The position numbers were made by a program, and so were the translations under genes. A DNA stretch of 64,000 nt from Cuniculiplasma sp052315415. Lineage in GTDB: Archaea; Thermoplasmatota; Thermoplasmata; Thermoplasmatales; Thermoplasmataceae. The notes below the pieces were generated by a model. It worked only from the letters and a program-made list of their open reading frames with translations, did no database searches and was not told the DNA's origin. Positions 8,278 through 17,702 of this stretch are shown here, piece by piece. Position 1 is the stretch's first letter. The number at the start of each line of letters is the position of its first letter. The stretch is from assembly GCA_052315415.1 (NCBI GenBank), contig JBLSDH010000005.1:9868-73867 (forward strand), given 5' to 3'.

Positions 8278-9961
8278 ATATCTCCCTTCCAACATTTGAA
8301 ATCTCTTCTATTGTAGCATAGTTCTCAACGCACTCCATTATGTATGGCATAATATTTTCATTCTCATCAAGAAATGCCTTTCTCAGTTTTTCAAGTGATT
8401 CTTTCACCTTCTTTTCATCCCTAGTTTTTTTAACTTCCATTATTCTTTTCAGCTGTATTTCCTCAGCTTCCCTTGATATCCTAAGTATGTTCATTTGTTG
8501 CTCTTCATCCTCAACATATTTGTTGACCCCCACCATTATTTCCTTTTCCTCTTCCAGTCTCTTCTGTCTCTTGTATGAAGTGGCAGCTATTTCTCTCTGA
8601 ATGTATCCTTTTTTAATTGCCTCAAGCATACCTCCAAGTTCCTCTATCTTCTCAAAATACCTGTATGCCTCCTCCTCCATTTTGTTTGTGAGCCATTCCA
8701 CGTAGTAAGAACCGCCAAGTGGATCTATAACATCTGTCACTCCTGTCTCTTCAGCTATTATTTGTTGTGTTCTCAGTGCAACCTTCACAGCCTGTTCGGA
8801 AGGAAGTGCCCAGGCCTCATCATAAGAGTTAGTGTGAAGACTCTGGGTACCCCCAAGAACTGCTGCAAGAGCCTCTATTGCAGTCCTCACAATATTGTTA
8901 AGGGGTTGCTGCCATGTCAGGGTATATCCTGAGGTTTGAGTGTGGAATTTCAGTGAAAGTGCCTTAGGATCAGTAACACCAAATTTTTCCTTAAGTACTG
9001 TTGCCCATATTCTTCTTGCCGCTCTCATCTTGGCTATTTCCTCAAAGAAATTAATTGAAGAATTGAAAAAGAAAGAAAGTCTCTGAGAGAATTTGTTTGG
9101 ATCAAGCCCATTCTTAATTCCCAAATCAACATAGTAGAATCCATCTGCAAGAGTAAATGCCAGTTCCTGAACAGCACTGCTTCCAGCCTCTCTTATGTGA
9201 TAACCTGATATACTAATGTAATTCCATTTTGGCGCATTCTCTGTGCAGTATTTCATCATATCTCTTATAATCCTTAGATGTGCTTCTGGTGGATATATCC
9301 ATTCCTTTTGTGCTATGTATTCCTTCAGTATGTCTGCTTGAACAGTACCACCTATTTTTGAAAGATCATGTCCCTGTTTTTTTGCTATGACAAAATACAT
9401 AGCAGTCAAAACTGCAGCAGGTGCATTTATTGTCATTGATGTTGTTACCTTTGAAAGATCAATACCATCAAATATTACTTCCATGTCCTTGAGTGATGTG
9501 ACATTCACACCGCATTTACCAATTTCCCCTTCAGATCTTTTATTGTCACAATCATAAGCATACAGGGTTGGCATGTCAAATGCTATGCTCAGACCTGTCT
9601 CTCCGTGACTTATGAGATACTTTAGCCTTTTGTTTGTATCCTCTGGAGTTCCAAAACCGGAAAACATCCTCATAGTCCATAGTTTTCCACGATACATGTT
9701 TGGATAAATTCCTCTTGTAAATGGATAATCACCGGGATATCCCAGTCTTTTCTCAATTTCCTCTCCTAGATCCGATCTGTCATAGAGAGGATCGATTTCA
9801 ATTGATGATGAATTTATGTACTCTCTTGGGACATATCCTGTCTTTGATTCCCATGGCTCAAGAAATTTTTTTATCCATTCTTCCTTTTCCTTTGATTTTC
9901 CAGATCTGTTCATTTCCTCGATCTGGTTTAACTTTTCAGACCAGAATCTATCCTTCGCCAT
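8246..9961 (-). CDS. mcmA1: Methylmalonyl-CoA mutase, large (catalytic) subunit
   Basis: The TIM-barrel substrate-binding part of adenosylcobalamin-dependent methylmalonyl-CoA mutase, which interconverts methylmalonyl-CoA and succinyl-CoA. At 571 residues it matches separate archaeal/actinobacterial large subunits. Hallmarks include YPFTRGIYPNMYRGKLWTMR at about 95-114, FDMPTLYAYD, SISGYHIREAGS and FHTQTSGYTLT. It lacks the B12 domain, which is the next gene. No epimerase or propionyl-CoA carboxylase is in the window, so the pathway direction (propionate or branched-chain catabolism versus synthesis) is not shown. AT-rich sequence upstream (9962-10014) holds its promoter region. Confidence 0.95.
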   Translation of the reverse strand: MAKDRFWSEKLNQIEEMNRSGKSKEKEEWIKKFLEPWESKTGYVPREYINSSSIEIDPLYDRSDLGEEIEKRLGYPGDYPFTRGIYPNMYRGKLWTMRMFSGFGTPEDTNKRLKYLISHGETGLSIAFDMPTLYAYDCDNKRSEGEIGKCGVNVTSLKDMEVIFDGIDLSKVTTSMTINAPAAVLTAMYFVIAKKQGHDLSKIGGTVQADILKEYIAQKEWIYPPEAHLRIIRDMMKYCTENAPKWNYISISGYHIREAGSSAVQELAFTLADGFYYVDLGIKNGLDPNKFSQRLSFFFNSSINFFEEIAKMRAARRIWATVLKEKFGVTDPKALSLKFHTQTSGYTLTWQQPLNNIVRTAIEALAAVLGGTQSLHTNSYDEAWALPSEQAVKVALRTQQIIAEETGVTDVIDPLGGSYYVEWLTNKMEEEAYRYFEKIEELGGMLEAIKKGYIQREIAATSYKRQKRLEEEKEIMVGVNKYVEDEEQQMNILRISREAEEIQLKRIMEVKKTRDEKKVKESLEKLRKAFLDENENIMPYIMECVENYATIEEISNVGREIYGGWKEPAII

Positions 9962-10014
9962 GATAAGATTATCGAATTAAAACATATATTCTTTTTTTAA
10001 AAATATTATAATTA

Positions 10015-11040
10015 TTATGATTTCAATTCATCACTCTGTATTGCTTTTCTGGTTCTGATTTTTTTAAATCTTGAATAAAGTGTAATAATGAATGGAACAG
10101 AACCAAGAAGAACAAGCAAAATAAACAAGAGTGAAAATAAGCTTAGAAAACCCTGACCTGGTAGAAGGAAAACTGTATCTATGCCATCAAAGAAATAGTG
10201 CATGGGTATGTCAACATACGGTCCAAATAGCATAAATCCGAAGGCAAATATGACACCTCCGATTGCAGCCTGTGGGATCTTGCTTATTGACCATTGTCCG
10301 TAAGCATAATGTGCAAAACCAAAAAGGAAGCTTGTTATGATTATTATGGCATAATCAATGTAGTCAAAACCTTTGCCAGTAAATTTTTTTAATTTTCCTG
10401 GATTCATAAAAGGGAGAGTATAAACCAGTTTTGACATTATTCCCGAATTTATTCCATTCTTTTCTTTATATCTTGCGAGGTCTCCTCTAAGGTAATATCT
10501 GATTAAAAGGTAAATGCCTATTGGTATAATACGGAATTCAAGCTCTTCAATTATTGGTGCATACACCAGTTGATAAAAAATGAGAACTGGTTGTGTCAAT
10601 TCAGCCTGTTCTATTGCTGGAGCAGAGATGGAAATTGATGAAAAGAAATAGAGTACGATCAAAATAATAGATAGTGTGTATGCAAATGAAGAACCACCCA
10701 GTATGAAACCAACTGGATTATCAAGCGGATCCTTTCCTATGCCTTTCAAATAGGAAGATATGATGTATACCACAATTATTATGTAAATAATAATTAAAAC
10801 TATTACTGAAAAATAAAATTTGAGAAAAGGTATCAGGATAAAAACTATTCCCTGCGGAAAATCAAATACATCTGGGTAGTAAAAGTAAAACAGGGAAATA
10901 TTTTTACCCAGTTCATTTACAATGTAGGAGGGCGAGTATAATGAAATTTGAAGTAATACTGAGAGGCCATAGAACATCATTGTGACAAAAAGAATGAAGA
11001 ACATTAAGTAAAATATATCAGAGATTCCATACTTTCTCAT
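10015..11040 (-). CDS. CPBP-family intramembrane metalloprotease
   Basis: Polytopic membrane protein (341 residues) of the CAAX protease / bacteriocin-processing (Abi, Rce1-like) family. The three conserved active-site motifs are visible: EELEFR (E165, E166, R170), FGFAHYAYG (H244) and PMHYFFD (H281). N-terminal spans are at about 9-30 and 66-95. Members cleave substrates within the membrane; prenyl-protein processing is known only for eukaryotic Rce1, so the substrate here is unknown. It is the last gene of a run with a GNAT acetyltransferase, an HTH protein and a small unknown protein. Confidence 0.85.
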   Translation of the reverse strand: MRKYGISDIFYLMFFILFVTMMFYGLSVLLQISLYSPSYIVNELGKNISLFYFYYPDVFDFPQGIVFILIPFLKFYFSVIVLIIIYIIIVVYIISSYLKGIGKDPLDNPVGFILGGSSFAYTLSIILIVLYFFSSISISAPAIEQAELTQPVLIFYQLVYAPIIEELEFRIIPIGIYLLIRYYLRGDLARYKEKNGINSGIMSKLVYTLPFMNPGKLKKFTGKGFDYIDYAIIIITSFLFGFAHYAYGQWSISKIPQAAIGGVIFAFGFMLFGPYVDIPMHYFFDGIDTVFLLPGQGFLSLFSLLFILLVLLGSVPFIITLYSRFKKIRTRKAIQSDELKS

Positions 11041-11076
11041 TTAACAAATAAATCAAAAAATCATTATTAACAGTTT

Positions 11077-11583
11077 TCAATTTGTAAAATAAGCCATTAA
11101 AACATCGTCCACATATTCTCCGTTAATCTTAAAATGTTTTTTTCTTACACCTTCAATATGGAATCCCACTGATCTATAGAGAGATATGGCATTTTCATTT
11201 GTGGAAAAAACTTCAAGACTGAGTTTTTCAATACCATTTTCTTTGGCCCACTGTAATGCGAATTCCATCATTTTCTTTCCAAAGCCCCTATTTCTGAATT
11301 CCTTCTTTATTGCTATTGTAAGTACACCAGTGTGAAATGTTTTTCTGTAATAACCTCTTTGAACTTTAAGTATTCCAACAATTTTTCCCTGAAACTCAAG
11401 AACAAGGTTAAGATCAGAAGGAGATTTTATAAGCTCTCTTTCACCTCTTTCAGAATAAAGGTAGTAGTCGCTCACCATGTATATTTTTTCATCCATCACG
11501 GATTGCATGCATTCAATTATGCCTGCAGCGTCTGAAACCTTTGCTTTTCTTATAATAATGTCATCTTCGCTGGAAACTTTCAT
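11077..11583 (-). CDS. GNAT N-acetyltransferase (RimI-like)
   Basis: Acetyl-CoA-dependent N-acetyltransferase of 168 residues. The acetyl-CoA pyrophosphate loop RNRGFGKK (pattern R/QxxGxG/A) follows the LTIAIKKEF strand, and NENAISLYRSVGF is the classic C-terminal motif. It resembles ribosomal-protein or small-metabolite acetyltransferases; the substrate cannot be read from sequence. It starts 2 nt after the stop of the upstream HTH gene, indicating one transcript. Confidence 0.85.
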   Translation of the reverse strand: MKVSSEDDIIIRKAKVSDAAGIIECMQSVMDEKIYMVSDYYLYSERGERELIKSPSDLNLVLEFQGKIVGILKVQRGYYRKTFHTGVLTIAIKKEFRNRGFGKKMMEFALQWAKENGIEKLSLEVFSTNENAISLYRSVGFHIEGVRKKHFKINGEYVDDVLMAYFTN

Positions 11584-11585
11584 GT

Positions 11586-11915
11586 TTACTTTCCAAGAAG
11601 CTTTTTCAATCTTTCTTCTGTTTCCTCAAGATCCTTCAGTATTTCCCTTAATTCTTCAAGAATCTTTCCCTTATTATTTATAAATTCGGGAGAAAGAAAA
11701 GCGCCCTCCATGGATGGCTCTATGACACCAGCCTTTTCAAGTATCCTTAGGGAATACCTTATTTTATGTCCAGGAATTCCAGTGGTTTGTGATATCTTTA
11801 ATATTCCTGCGGGTTGTTCTATCATGAGAGTCTCTATTATCTTTATATGTCTTTTTGTTGTTTCCAGATTTTCCTTAAGTTCCTGAAACATACTGTGGGT
11901 CTCTTTGTTTTCCAT
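11586..11915 (-). CDS. Small winged-helix transcriptional regulator
   Basis: A 109-residue DNA-binding protein. Residues about 20-75 form a helix-turn-helix (GILKISQTTGIPGHKIRYSL) followed by a short wing, and the last 30 residues are a Leu/Glu-rich coiled coil likely to dimerise. It lies between a 79-residue unknown gene and the GNAT gene, with a 2-nt gap to the latter. Its targets are unknown; control of its own operon is the simplest guess. Confidence 0.75.
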   Translation of the reverse strand: MENKETHSMFQELKENLETTKRHIKIIETLMIEQPAGILKISQTTGIPGHKIRYSLRILEKAGVIEPSMEGAFLSPEFINNKGKILEELREILKDLEETEERLKKLLGK

Positions 11916-11936
11916 ACATTACCTCATATTTTATTT

Positions 11937-12176
11937 TTATAAATTCTTATCTGATAGATTTTCTGGTGGATAGATTATGATACCATTTTCCCTTACAATT
12001 TTATCCCCTGCAATCTTTTTTATCTCTTCAATCCTTTTTGAAATGTAGCTGTTAAATCTTTCTCCATCTTCAGATAGTTGTTTAATTTTCAACGCACTCC
12101 TTAGGAGGTATACTTCTAGCCTCAATTTGAATCTTAAGTCCTCATCTTCAATACTTTCCACATCAAGAAACTGCAT
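11937..12176 (-). CDS. Small hypothetical protein, first gene of GNAT/CPBP cluster
   Basis: I do not recognise this 79-residue, charged, mostly helical protein (EDEDLRFKLRLEVYLL near 11-26). No cysteine motif or membrane span is present. It is 21 nt upstream of the HTH gene on the same strand and is probably cotranscribed. It is divergent from rtcB, with under 50 nt between the starts. Confidence 0.6.
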   Translation of the reverse strand: MQFLDVESIEDEDLRFKLRLEVYLLRSALKIKQLSEDGERFNSYISKRIEEIKKIAGDKIVRENGIIIYPPENLSDKNL

Positions 12177-12224
12177 TTCACATGTATAGTTAAAATCTCA
12201 TTATGTAATTTCCCATGGTTTCTC

Positions 12225-13637
12225 ATGGATATAATTAAAGAAGAGGAATTAAAATCAACATACTTGATCAGGGACAATGGTAGAGAAGCACGGGTAATAA
12301 TGGACGAAAATGAAATTTTTGATTACAAAACCAGAATGGAAATACCTCTCAATCAGCTATTGTCCCTTTCAGAGTTTCAAGGTCTTGTGGGTTTGCCACT
12401 GGGATTGCCAGACATTCATCAGGGGTACGGTTTTCCAATAGGTAGTGTTGCAGCATATGATCAATACAGTGGTGTTGTAATTCCAGGTGGAGTAGGTTAC
12501 GATATAAACTGTGGTGTATCAATTGTGAATACTCACCTGAAAAAAGAACAAATTGGGGAAAAGTTGAAACACATCGGCGAAAGAATATTGAAGGAAGTAC
12601 CTGTGGGGATGGCAAGATCAAAGAACAAAATTAATTTTAACGATCTTTCTCAAATATTGACAGAAGGTCTGGACTGGATGATTGAAAAATACCCGATTCA
12701 GAAATCTATTAAGGAAAAAAGTGAAGAGAATGGTTCCATAAAGGACACCGATATTTCAAAAATTTCTGAAACTGCATTGAAACGAGGGATCAATTATTTT
12801 GCCACACTCGGTTCAGGAAATCATTTCATTGAAATAGGTGAGGTGGATGAAGCATATGATGAAAGTCTGGCAGAACACTACAATATAGAAAAGGGAGACA
12901 TCTATGTTATGGTGCACTGTGGTTCAAGGGGTCTGGGACATCAGATTGCTTCAGAATACATTCAAAAAGCAATAGAAAAGACAGGGAATATGGTAAGAGA
13001 TAAACAAATGAGTTTCATTCCAATGAATGATGAATTATCACTTGAATATATCAATGCCATGAATTGCGCTGCAAATTATTCATTTGTAAACAGACAATTT
13101 ATAATAGAGAAAATAATGGAAATTATTTCAAAATTTTCTGATCAAAGTGAAATTCAAAATACATTGCTTTATTCAATTTCACATAATATAGCTAGATTTG
13201 AAGATGTGGAATGGGAGGGGAAAAGAATAAGATCCATAGTTCACAGAAAAGGAGCAACAAGGGCAATGAAACCATCAGAGTCCCACTTTGGGGGAGACGG
13301 TTTTCCTCACCCTGTCATAGTTCCTGGAAGCATGGGTACCGAATCATTCATATTGTGTGGAAAAGAAGATCAAAACTATAGATACATGAAATCAAGTTGC
13401 CATGGATCGGGAAGAAAAATGGGAAGAAAGGAGGCAGAAAATCTCCTTTCGGTGGAAAAGGAAGCCAGTGAAATGAATAGAAAAAACATAATGATTTTCA
13501 CCCCTACTGGAAAGTTTCCCATAGATGAGGCATCTCCTGTGTACAAGGATCCAGAAATTGTTGTAAGGCTGATGGAAGATGCAGGTGTAACTAAAAAAGT
13601 GGTAAAACTTAAACCTATGGCTGCAATAAAAGGATAG
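12225..13637 (+). CDS. rtcB: RNA-splicing ligase RtcB
   Basis: GTP- and Mn-dependent RNA ligase that joins 2',3'-cyclic phosphate ends to 5'-OH ends in archaeal tRNA splicing. Metal ligands are in GYDINCG (D93, C96) and in GSGNHFIEI; HCGSRGLGHQ and CHGSGRKMGR follow, the latter with the histidine (about 393) expected to be guanylylated. The C-terminus ends in the family's KPxAAIKG. The 470-residue length is typical and no intein is present. The next gene begins directly after the stop codon, so they form a two-gene operon. Confidence 0.96.
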   Translation: MDIIKEEELKSTYLIRDNGREARVIMDENEIFDYKTRMEIPLNQLLSLSEFQGLVGLPLGLPDIHQGYGFPIGSVAAYDQYSGVVIPGGVGYDINCGVSIVNTHLKKEQIGEKLKHIGERILKEVPVGMARSKNKINFNDLSQILTEGLDWMIEKYPIQKSIKEKSEENGSIKDTDISKISETALKRGINYFATLGSGNHFIEIGEVDEAYDESLAEHYNIEKGDIYVMVHCGSRGLGHQIASEYIQKAIEKTGNMVRDKQMSFIPMNDELSLEYINAMNCAANYSFVNRQFIIEKIMEIISKFSDQSEIQNTLLYSISHNIARFEDVEWEGKRIRSIVHRKGATRAMKPSESHFGGDGFPHPVIVPGSMGTESFILCGKEDQNYRYMKSSCHGSGRKMGRKEAENLLSVEKEASEMNRKNIMIFTPTGKFPIDEASPVYKDPEIVVRLMEDAGVTKKVVKLKPMAAIKG

Positions 13638-14633
13638 ATGAGAATAGAGGGAAGGTTTTTCGTTGACGGTGAATTTTTAGAAGGTTATGTGGATTCTTCC
13701 AGCCTGAGATTCATTGAATCCTCTCAGTCAAGAGATAATGTTTTCATATTTCCATTTCCTGTAAATTCACACACTCACATAGGTGATTCATTTGTAAATG
13801 AAGAGCCATTTGGAACGCTTGAAGAGATAGTTGGTCCTGGAGGTTTTAAATTCAAGCAGTTTGCCAGCGTGAAACAGGAAACAATAACAGAATACATGAT
13901 AAATTCAGCAAGATTTATGCTGAATAGATACACGGATACATTCATTGATTTTAGAGAGGCTGGCCCTAACTTGATTGAACAGATAGAATCTGTAAAAAAA
14001 ATTGCCCCTGATGGTATAATCCTTGGGAGACCTGCCGATTCAGAGGAGTTTCAGACAATGAAAAATTACATTGAGGGGGTTAATTTTAGTGCGGTTTCAG
14101 ATATAGACATGGAAAAATCCATAGAGATTTCAAGTGAGGCAAAAAAGGTTGGTAAGATAGTCGCAACCCACTTCAGCGAAAAAAAGAAAGAACCAGTTGA
14201 AAAGCTTTCAGAATTGAACCCAGACCTCGTTGTTCACTGTACTGCTCTCCAGAAAAATGAACTTAATGATCTGAAGGAGGTTTGCAGGAACATTGCAATA
14301 ACACCAAGATCAAATTTTTTCCATGGGATATACGCTGATTATTCTATTTTTTTTAATGAATCCATTAATTTAATGCTTGGAACGGATAATGTTATGACTG
14401 CTGAACCCGATATTTTTACAGAAATGGAATTTCTTTATCGCATTTCAAGGAATAGAAATAGAATATCCCCAGAGGATATTCTTAAAATTGCCTTTTCAAA
14501 CCCATATAAATTCCTTTATGGTAGAAGAGAAAAATGGAAAAGACTACTCATTGTGGAAGACGCAAGATTTTCCCCTTATAGGATGGTAACGTCATTCCAT
14601 GCTATGAAAAAAATTAGTTCAGCTGTACTTTAA
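13638..14633 (+). CDS. Amidohydrolase-superfamily metal-dependent hydrolase
   Basis: A 331-residue TIM-barrel hydrolase. The metal-binding HxH is in NSHTHIGD (about 44-51), later histidines are in ATHFSE and VHCTAL, and the catalytic aspartate is in LGTDNVM. This pattern fits the cytosine/adenosine deaminase-like (COG0402) branch better than TatD. The substrate is unknown. It starts immediately after the rtcB stop (TAGATG) with little room for its own ribosome binding site, so coupling with rtcB is likely; a functional tie to RNA metabolism is speculation. Confidence 0.8.
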   Translation: MRIEGRFFVDGEFLEGYVDSSSLRFIESSQSRDNVFIFPFPVNSHTHIGDSFVNEEPFGTLEEIVGPGGFKFKQFASVKQETITEYMINSARFMLNRYTDTFIDFREAGPNLIEQIESVKKIAPDGIILGRPADSEEFQTMKNYIEGVNFSAVSDIDMEKSIEISSEAKKVGKIVATHFSEKKKEPVEKLSELNPDLVVHCTALQKNELNDLKEVCRNIAITPRSNFFHGIYADYSIFFNESINLMLGTDNVMTAEPDIFTEMEFLYRISRNRNRISPEDILKIAFSNPYKFLYGRREKWKRLLIVEDARFSPYRMVTSFHAMKKISSAVL

Positions 14634-14694
14634 TCTTTTTAGAAGAGAATGTTTATATTAGAGGGTTTATTTAGCGAAACAGAGGAAGATAATA

Positions 14695-17691
14695 TTGATC
14701 AGTAGTAAGGCAATGTCTGCAATTCTTGTGGCTATGTTTTTAGCTATGATGGCAAGCGCTGCAGTGGGAGCGTCTGGAGCTCCACCATCCTCGCAAGTGT
14801 CTGTTAGCGAATATTTGTTGCAGGGTGGAAATCAAATAGGATTTTTAGCAAATCCAATAGTGTATGTAAATTCCACGGTTGGTTCATTTTCAGTTAGCCC
14901 TTCAGGAAATCCCGGAACACTGACACTAACATATGGAACTTACAATTTCACAGTGATGCCAGACCGTACAAGTATACAAGGTAATGTTTACCTGACTAAC
15001 AAGTATAGTGAAATTGTTAACATAAATCAAGAGTATCAGACAGTGGAGATAAACATTACAGCAATATCAACAGTTTATGGAAGTGTAAGTGTTTCTGGAT
15101 TAAATGGACAGAATGTGACTGTACAGTTTTCAACAACAGAAGGTTATGTATTCAAAACAGCTTCACTGACAAGTGAGCCCGGGGTCATATCATCAAACAT
15201 AATAGACAGTCATTTTCCAAACACAGAATTCTTTATGGCAAACATAATATATAATGGAAATACAGCAGACGGAGTTCAGGCATTTGAGCTTGCGCTTGAT
15301 TCCAGTGGAGCCGCAACCATATACCTGGGAACTAATGTTGTGGATTATTTTGGAACAGTTATTAATAAAACATCTGGTACCCCAGTTTCAAGTTTTTCAA
15401 TAGATGAAGTTAATGTTTCTAAGGATTATTCTTATTCAAAAGTCACGTTCTCTAATGGCATATTTTCAATTGATGCATATAAAAATATAAGCTTGTATGC
15501 AGTTGCAAATGGATATGAGCCTATGTTGCTCAACAGAACTGTTCATACTTACGATATGGTATCAACAGTATCCTCAATAGCAACAAAATACAATCTTTCC
15601 AAAAATCTCAAATATGCAAACGAGACAATTATTTACAATCTCTCTTATACCGCAATTCCAGATGTATCATACAGTTATCTTCCAACACTTTCTCTTCAGA
15701 TTAATGCAATAAATAAATCATCTACAATTGAAAATTTCACTGAAATTTTTGAAGAACAGGTTTTGAATTCACTTCCTAACAATACATATTTCAATTTCCA
15801 GGTGAATTCATCCTATTATTCAGTCAACAAATCAAGTGAGAGTGCAATTAAAATTAAATATAACAGTACAAATTTGATGGCAGAATTTTCTGTCTCATAT
15901 TATAACATGAATATGAGTTCAAAAGACTACAGAAATGCCACAATGGACATATTTGCAAGAGGATACAGTTACACTCCTGGAAAAATACTGTATCCAATTT
16001 ATGTTGCATATAATAATTCAACTTATTCAGTTAAAAGTGCAACTTCTTCTGTAACATTCGGCAATCCATTTGAAATATATCCTGTTTCAAAGTCAACGGA
16101 CGTTAAAGTAACATTGGCACCCGGACAGAAACCTTATTTTGTTATTTCTAAAATTATGGAGTACTACAAGGGATTAATGACCTCTAATACAGTGTTGAAC
16201 AGTTCATCAAAGAATCCAATCATAATAGCACCATACAACTACAATTTCAGTTTAAATGTAAGCAATGCATTTTACAATCCTGTTACAGGGCAATTTGAAT
16301 ACAATCTTCCTGGAGATATGTTCTCGTGGAATGTCAGTGGTACCATGTATTCAGGATATAATATAACACTGAACCTTACTAAATCAACTGTTGTCACTGT
16401 AACTGGTAGAAGTTCCTCTGGCTACTATAATTCCTCAAACATTTTAATATACGTTTTGAACAGTTCATATGCCCCGTTCATAAATATGAGTTACTCTGTT
16501 AACGGAAAAGAAAAATATCTGAACAGCACAGTCACATCAACAGGAAAGGCACAGATATATGTTATGCAAAATCAGGCTGTGACATTCGATGCAACAGCAA
16601 GTTCACTTAATGTTACGATTAACTCTGTGAAATATTCAATTTCACTTTATTACTTGTGGGATTTCCCAACATTCAGCACATCAGGGGGAACCGCAACATA
16701 CAGTTTCACCACTCCATCTTTTGTTGATCCAAACCAGAGTTTCTATCTCAATGTGTCAAGTGCCGGAAACACTAAAACCTCATTGAAGGTCAGTGTGATT
16801 GTAAACGACACAACATTACCTGTACCAACGCAGACCTTAATGTACAATGGAAAGAACACATCTACTATAACTGTTGGGTCACCGGATGTAATTACAGCCA
16901 ATTACACCACTGATTCATATTATCCTGTTTCAAAATTGACATTCAACTGGTCATTCCAGTACTCCAATGGAACTGCATTACCATCAGGAAGTTATTCTGT
17001 AATATCGTATAACGTGTCCGACATAAACTATACAAAATCAAACTGGGTGATGGTAACATTCTTCACATTAAATCCAGTAACCGTATCCCTTAAGGTTACA
17101 GATCCATCAAATCTGAGCGCATACAGCAATGTATCTTACAAATACTCATATAACGGGCCTCAACTGAAGATAAGTGCCCTGTACTTTACGGGATCTGTAG
17201 CACAGGGTGTTTCATCATCACTGCACGTAAATGTTACCAACATAGGAAATTCAACAGCAACCGGAATTAGTATACTTATTTTCGATGGTTCTTCACTTCT
17301 TGTGAATGACACCTTTGTTTCTGCCACACTCACAAAGAATCAGACAAAGACATTCAACATAACTGTAAACATGCCAAATTCTGGTTCACAGGTATTAAAA
17401 GCAGAGGCATTCACATCAACCCAGCCACTTTACATTCAGGATCAGAATTCTCTTTCAAAGACAATAAGTGTTGGAGTAAATCCTTACAGAATACCTATAG
17501 TTATTGCTGTGATTGTCTTAATAATAGTTGTAATAGCTCTGGTTTATTACAGATACTCAACAGGCAGATTCCCATTGATTTCAAGAAAACAAACTCAACA
17601 GAGTCAGACTATGCCAGTTCAACAACAAAAGAAGCAGGACACTGTGCAGAAGTCTGATAATCAGGGAAATAAAAACAATAAAAAGAATTAA
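14695..17691 (+). CDS. Large secreted surface glycoprotein with C-terminal membrane anchor
   Basis: A 998-residue cell-surface protein. An N-terminal signal peptide (hydrophobic, AILVAMFLAMMASAAVGA) is followed by beta-rich Ser/Thr/Asn-rich ectodomains with very many N-x-S/T sequons. A PKD-like segment (YYLWDFPTF, near 652) and a CARDB-like domain (about 835-935) precede a single membrane span (about 938-958) and a basic, Gln/Lys/Asn-rich cytoplasmic tail. The start is a TTG just after GAGGAAGAT; TATA-like boxes lie at about 14651-14659 and 14664-14672. It could be an S-layer-like or adhesion/ligand-binding protein. It converges with argS. Confidence 0.85.
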   Translation: MISSKAMSAILVAMFLAMMASAAVGASGAPPSSQVSVSEYLLQGGNQIGFLANPIVYVNSTVGSFSVSPSGNPGTLTLTYGTYNFTVMPDRTSIQGNVYLTNKYSEIVNINQEYQTVEINITAISTVYGSVSVSGLNGQNVTVQFSTTEGYVFKTASLTSEPGVISSNIIDSHFPNTEFFMANIIYNGNTADGVQAFELALDSSGAATIYLGTNVVDYFGTVINKTSGTPVSSFSIDEVNVSKDYSYSKVTFSNGIFSIDAYKNISLYAVANGYEPMLLNRTVHTYDMVSTVSSIATKYNLSKNLKYANETIIYNLSYTAIPDVSYSYLPTLSLQINAINKSSTIENFTEIFEEQVLNSLPNNTYFNFQVNSSYYSVNKSSESAIKIKYNSTNLMAEFSVSYYNMNMSSKDYRNATMDIFARGYSYTPGKILYPIYVAYNNSTYSVKSATSSVTFGNPFEIYPVSKSTDVKVTLAPGQKPYFVISKIMEYYKGLMTSNTVLNSSSKNPIIIAPYNYNFSLNVSNAFYNPVTGQFEYNLPGDMFSWNVSGTMYSGYNITLNLTKSTVVTVTGRSSSGYYNSSNILIYVLNSSYAPFINMSYSVNGKEKYLNSTVTSTGKAQIYVMQNQAVTFDATASSLNVTINSVKYSISLYYLWDFPTFSTSGGTATYSFTTPSFVDPNQSFYLNVSSAGNTKTSLKVSVIVNDTTLPVPTQTLMYNGKNTSTITVGSPDVITANYTTDSYYPVSKLTFNWSFQYSNGTALPSGSYSVISYNVSDINYTKSNWVMVTFFTLNPVTVSLKVTDPSNLSAYSNVSYKYSYNGPQLKISALYFTGSVAQGVSSSLHVNVTNIGNSTATGISILIFDGSSLLVNDTFVSATLTKNQTKTFNITVNMPNSGSQVLKAEAFTSTQPLYIQDQNSLSKTISVGVNPYRIPIVIAVIVLIIVVIALVYYRYSTGRFPLISRKQTQQSQTMPVQQQKKQDTVQKSDNQGNKNNKKN

Positions 17692-17702
17692 AAATTAAAT
17701 TT

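Noticed and set aside
14664..14695. Tandem TATA boxes before the surface protein as two regulated promoters
   Set aside because: AT-rich sequence makes extra TATA matches common; without transcript data only one is needed.
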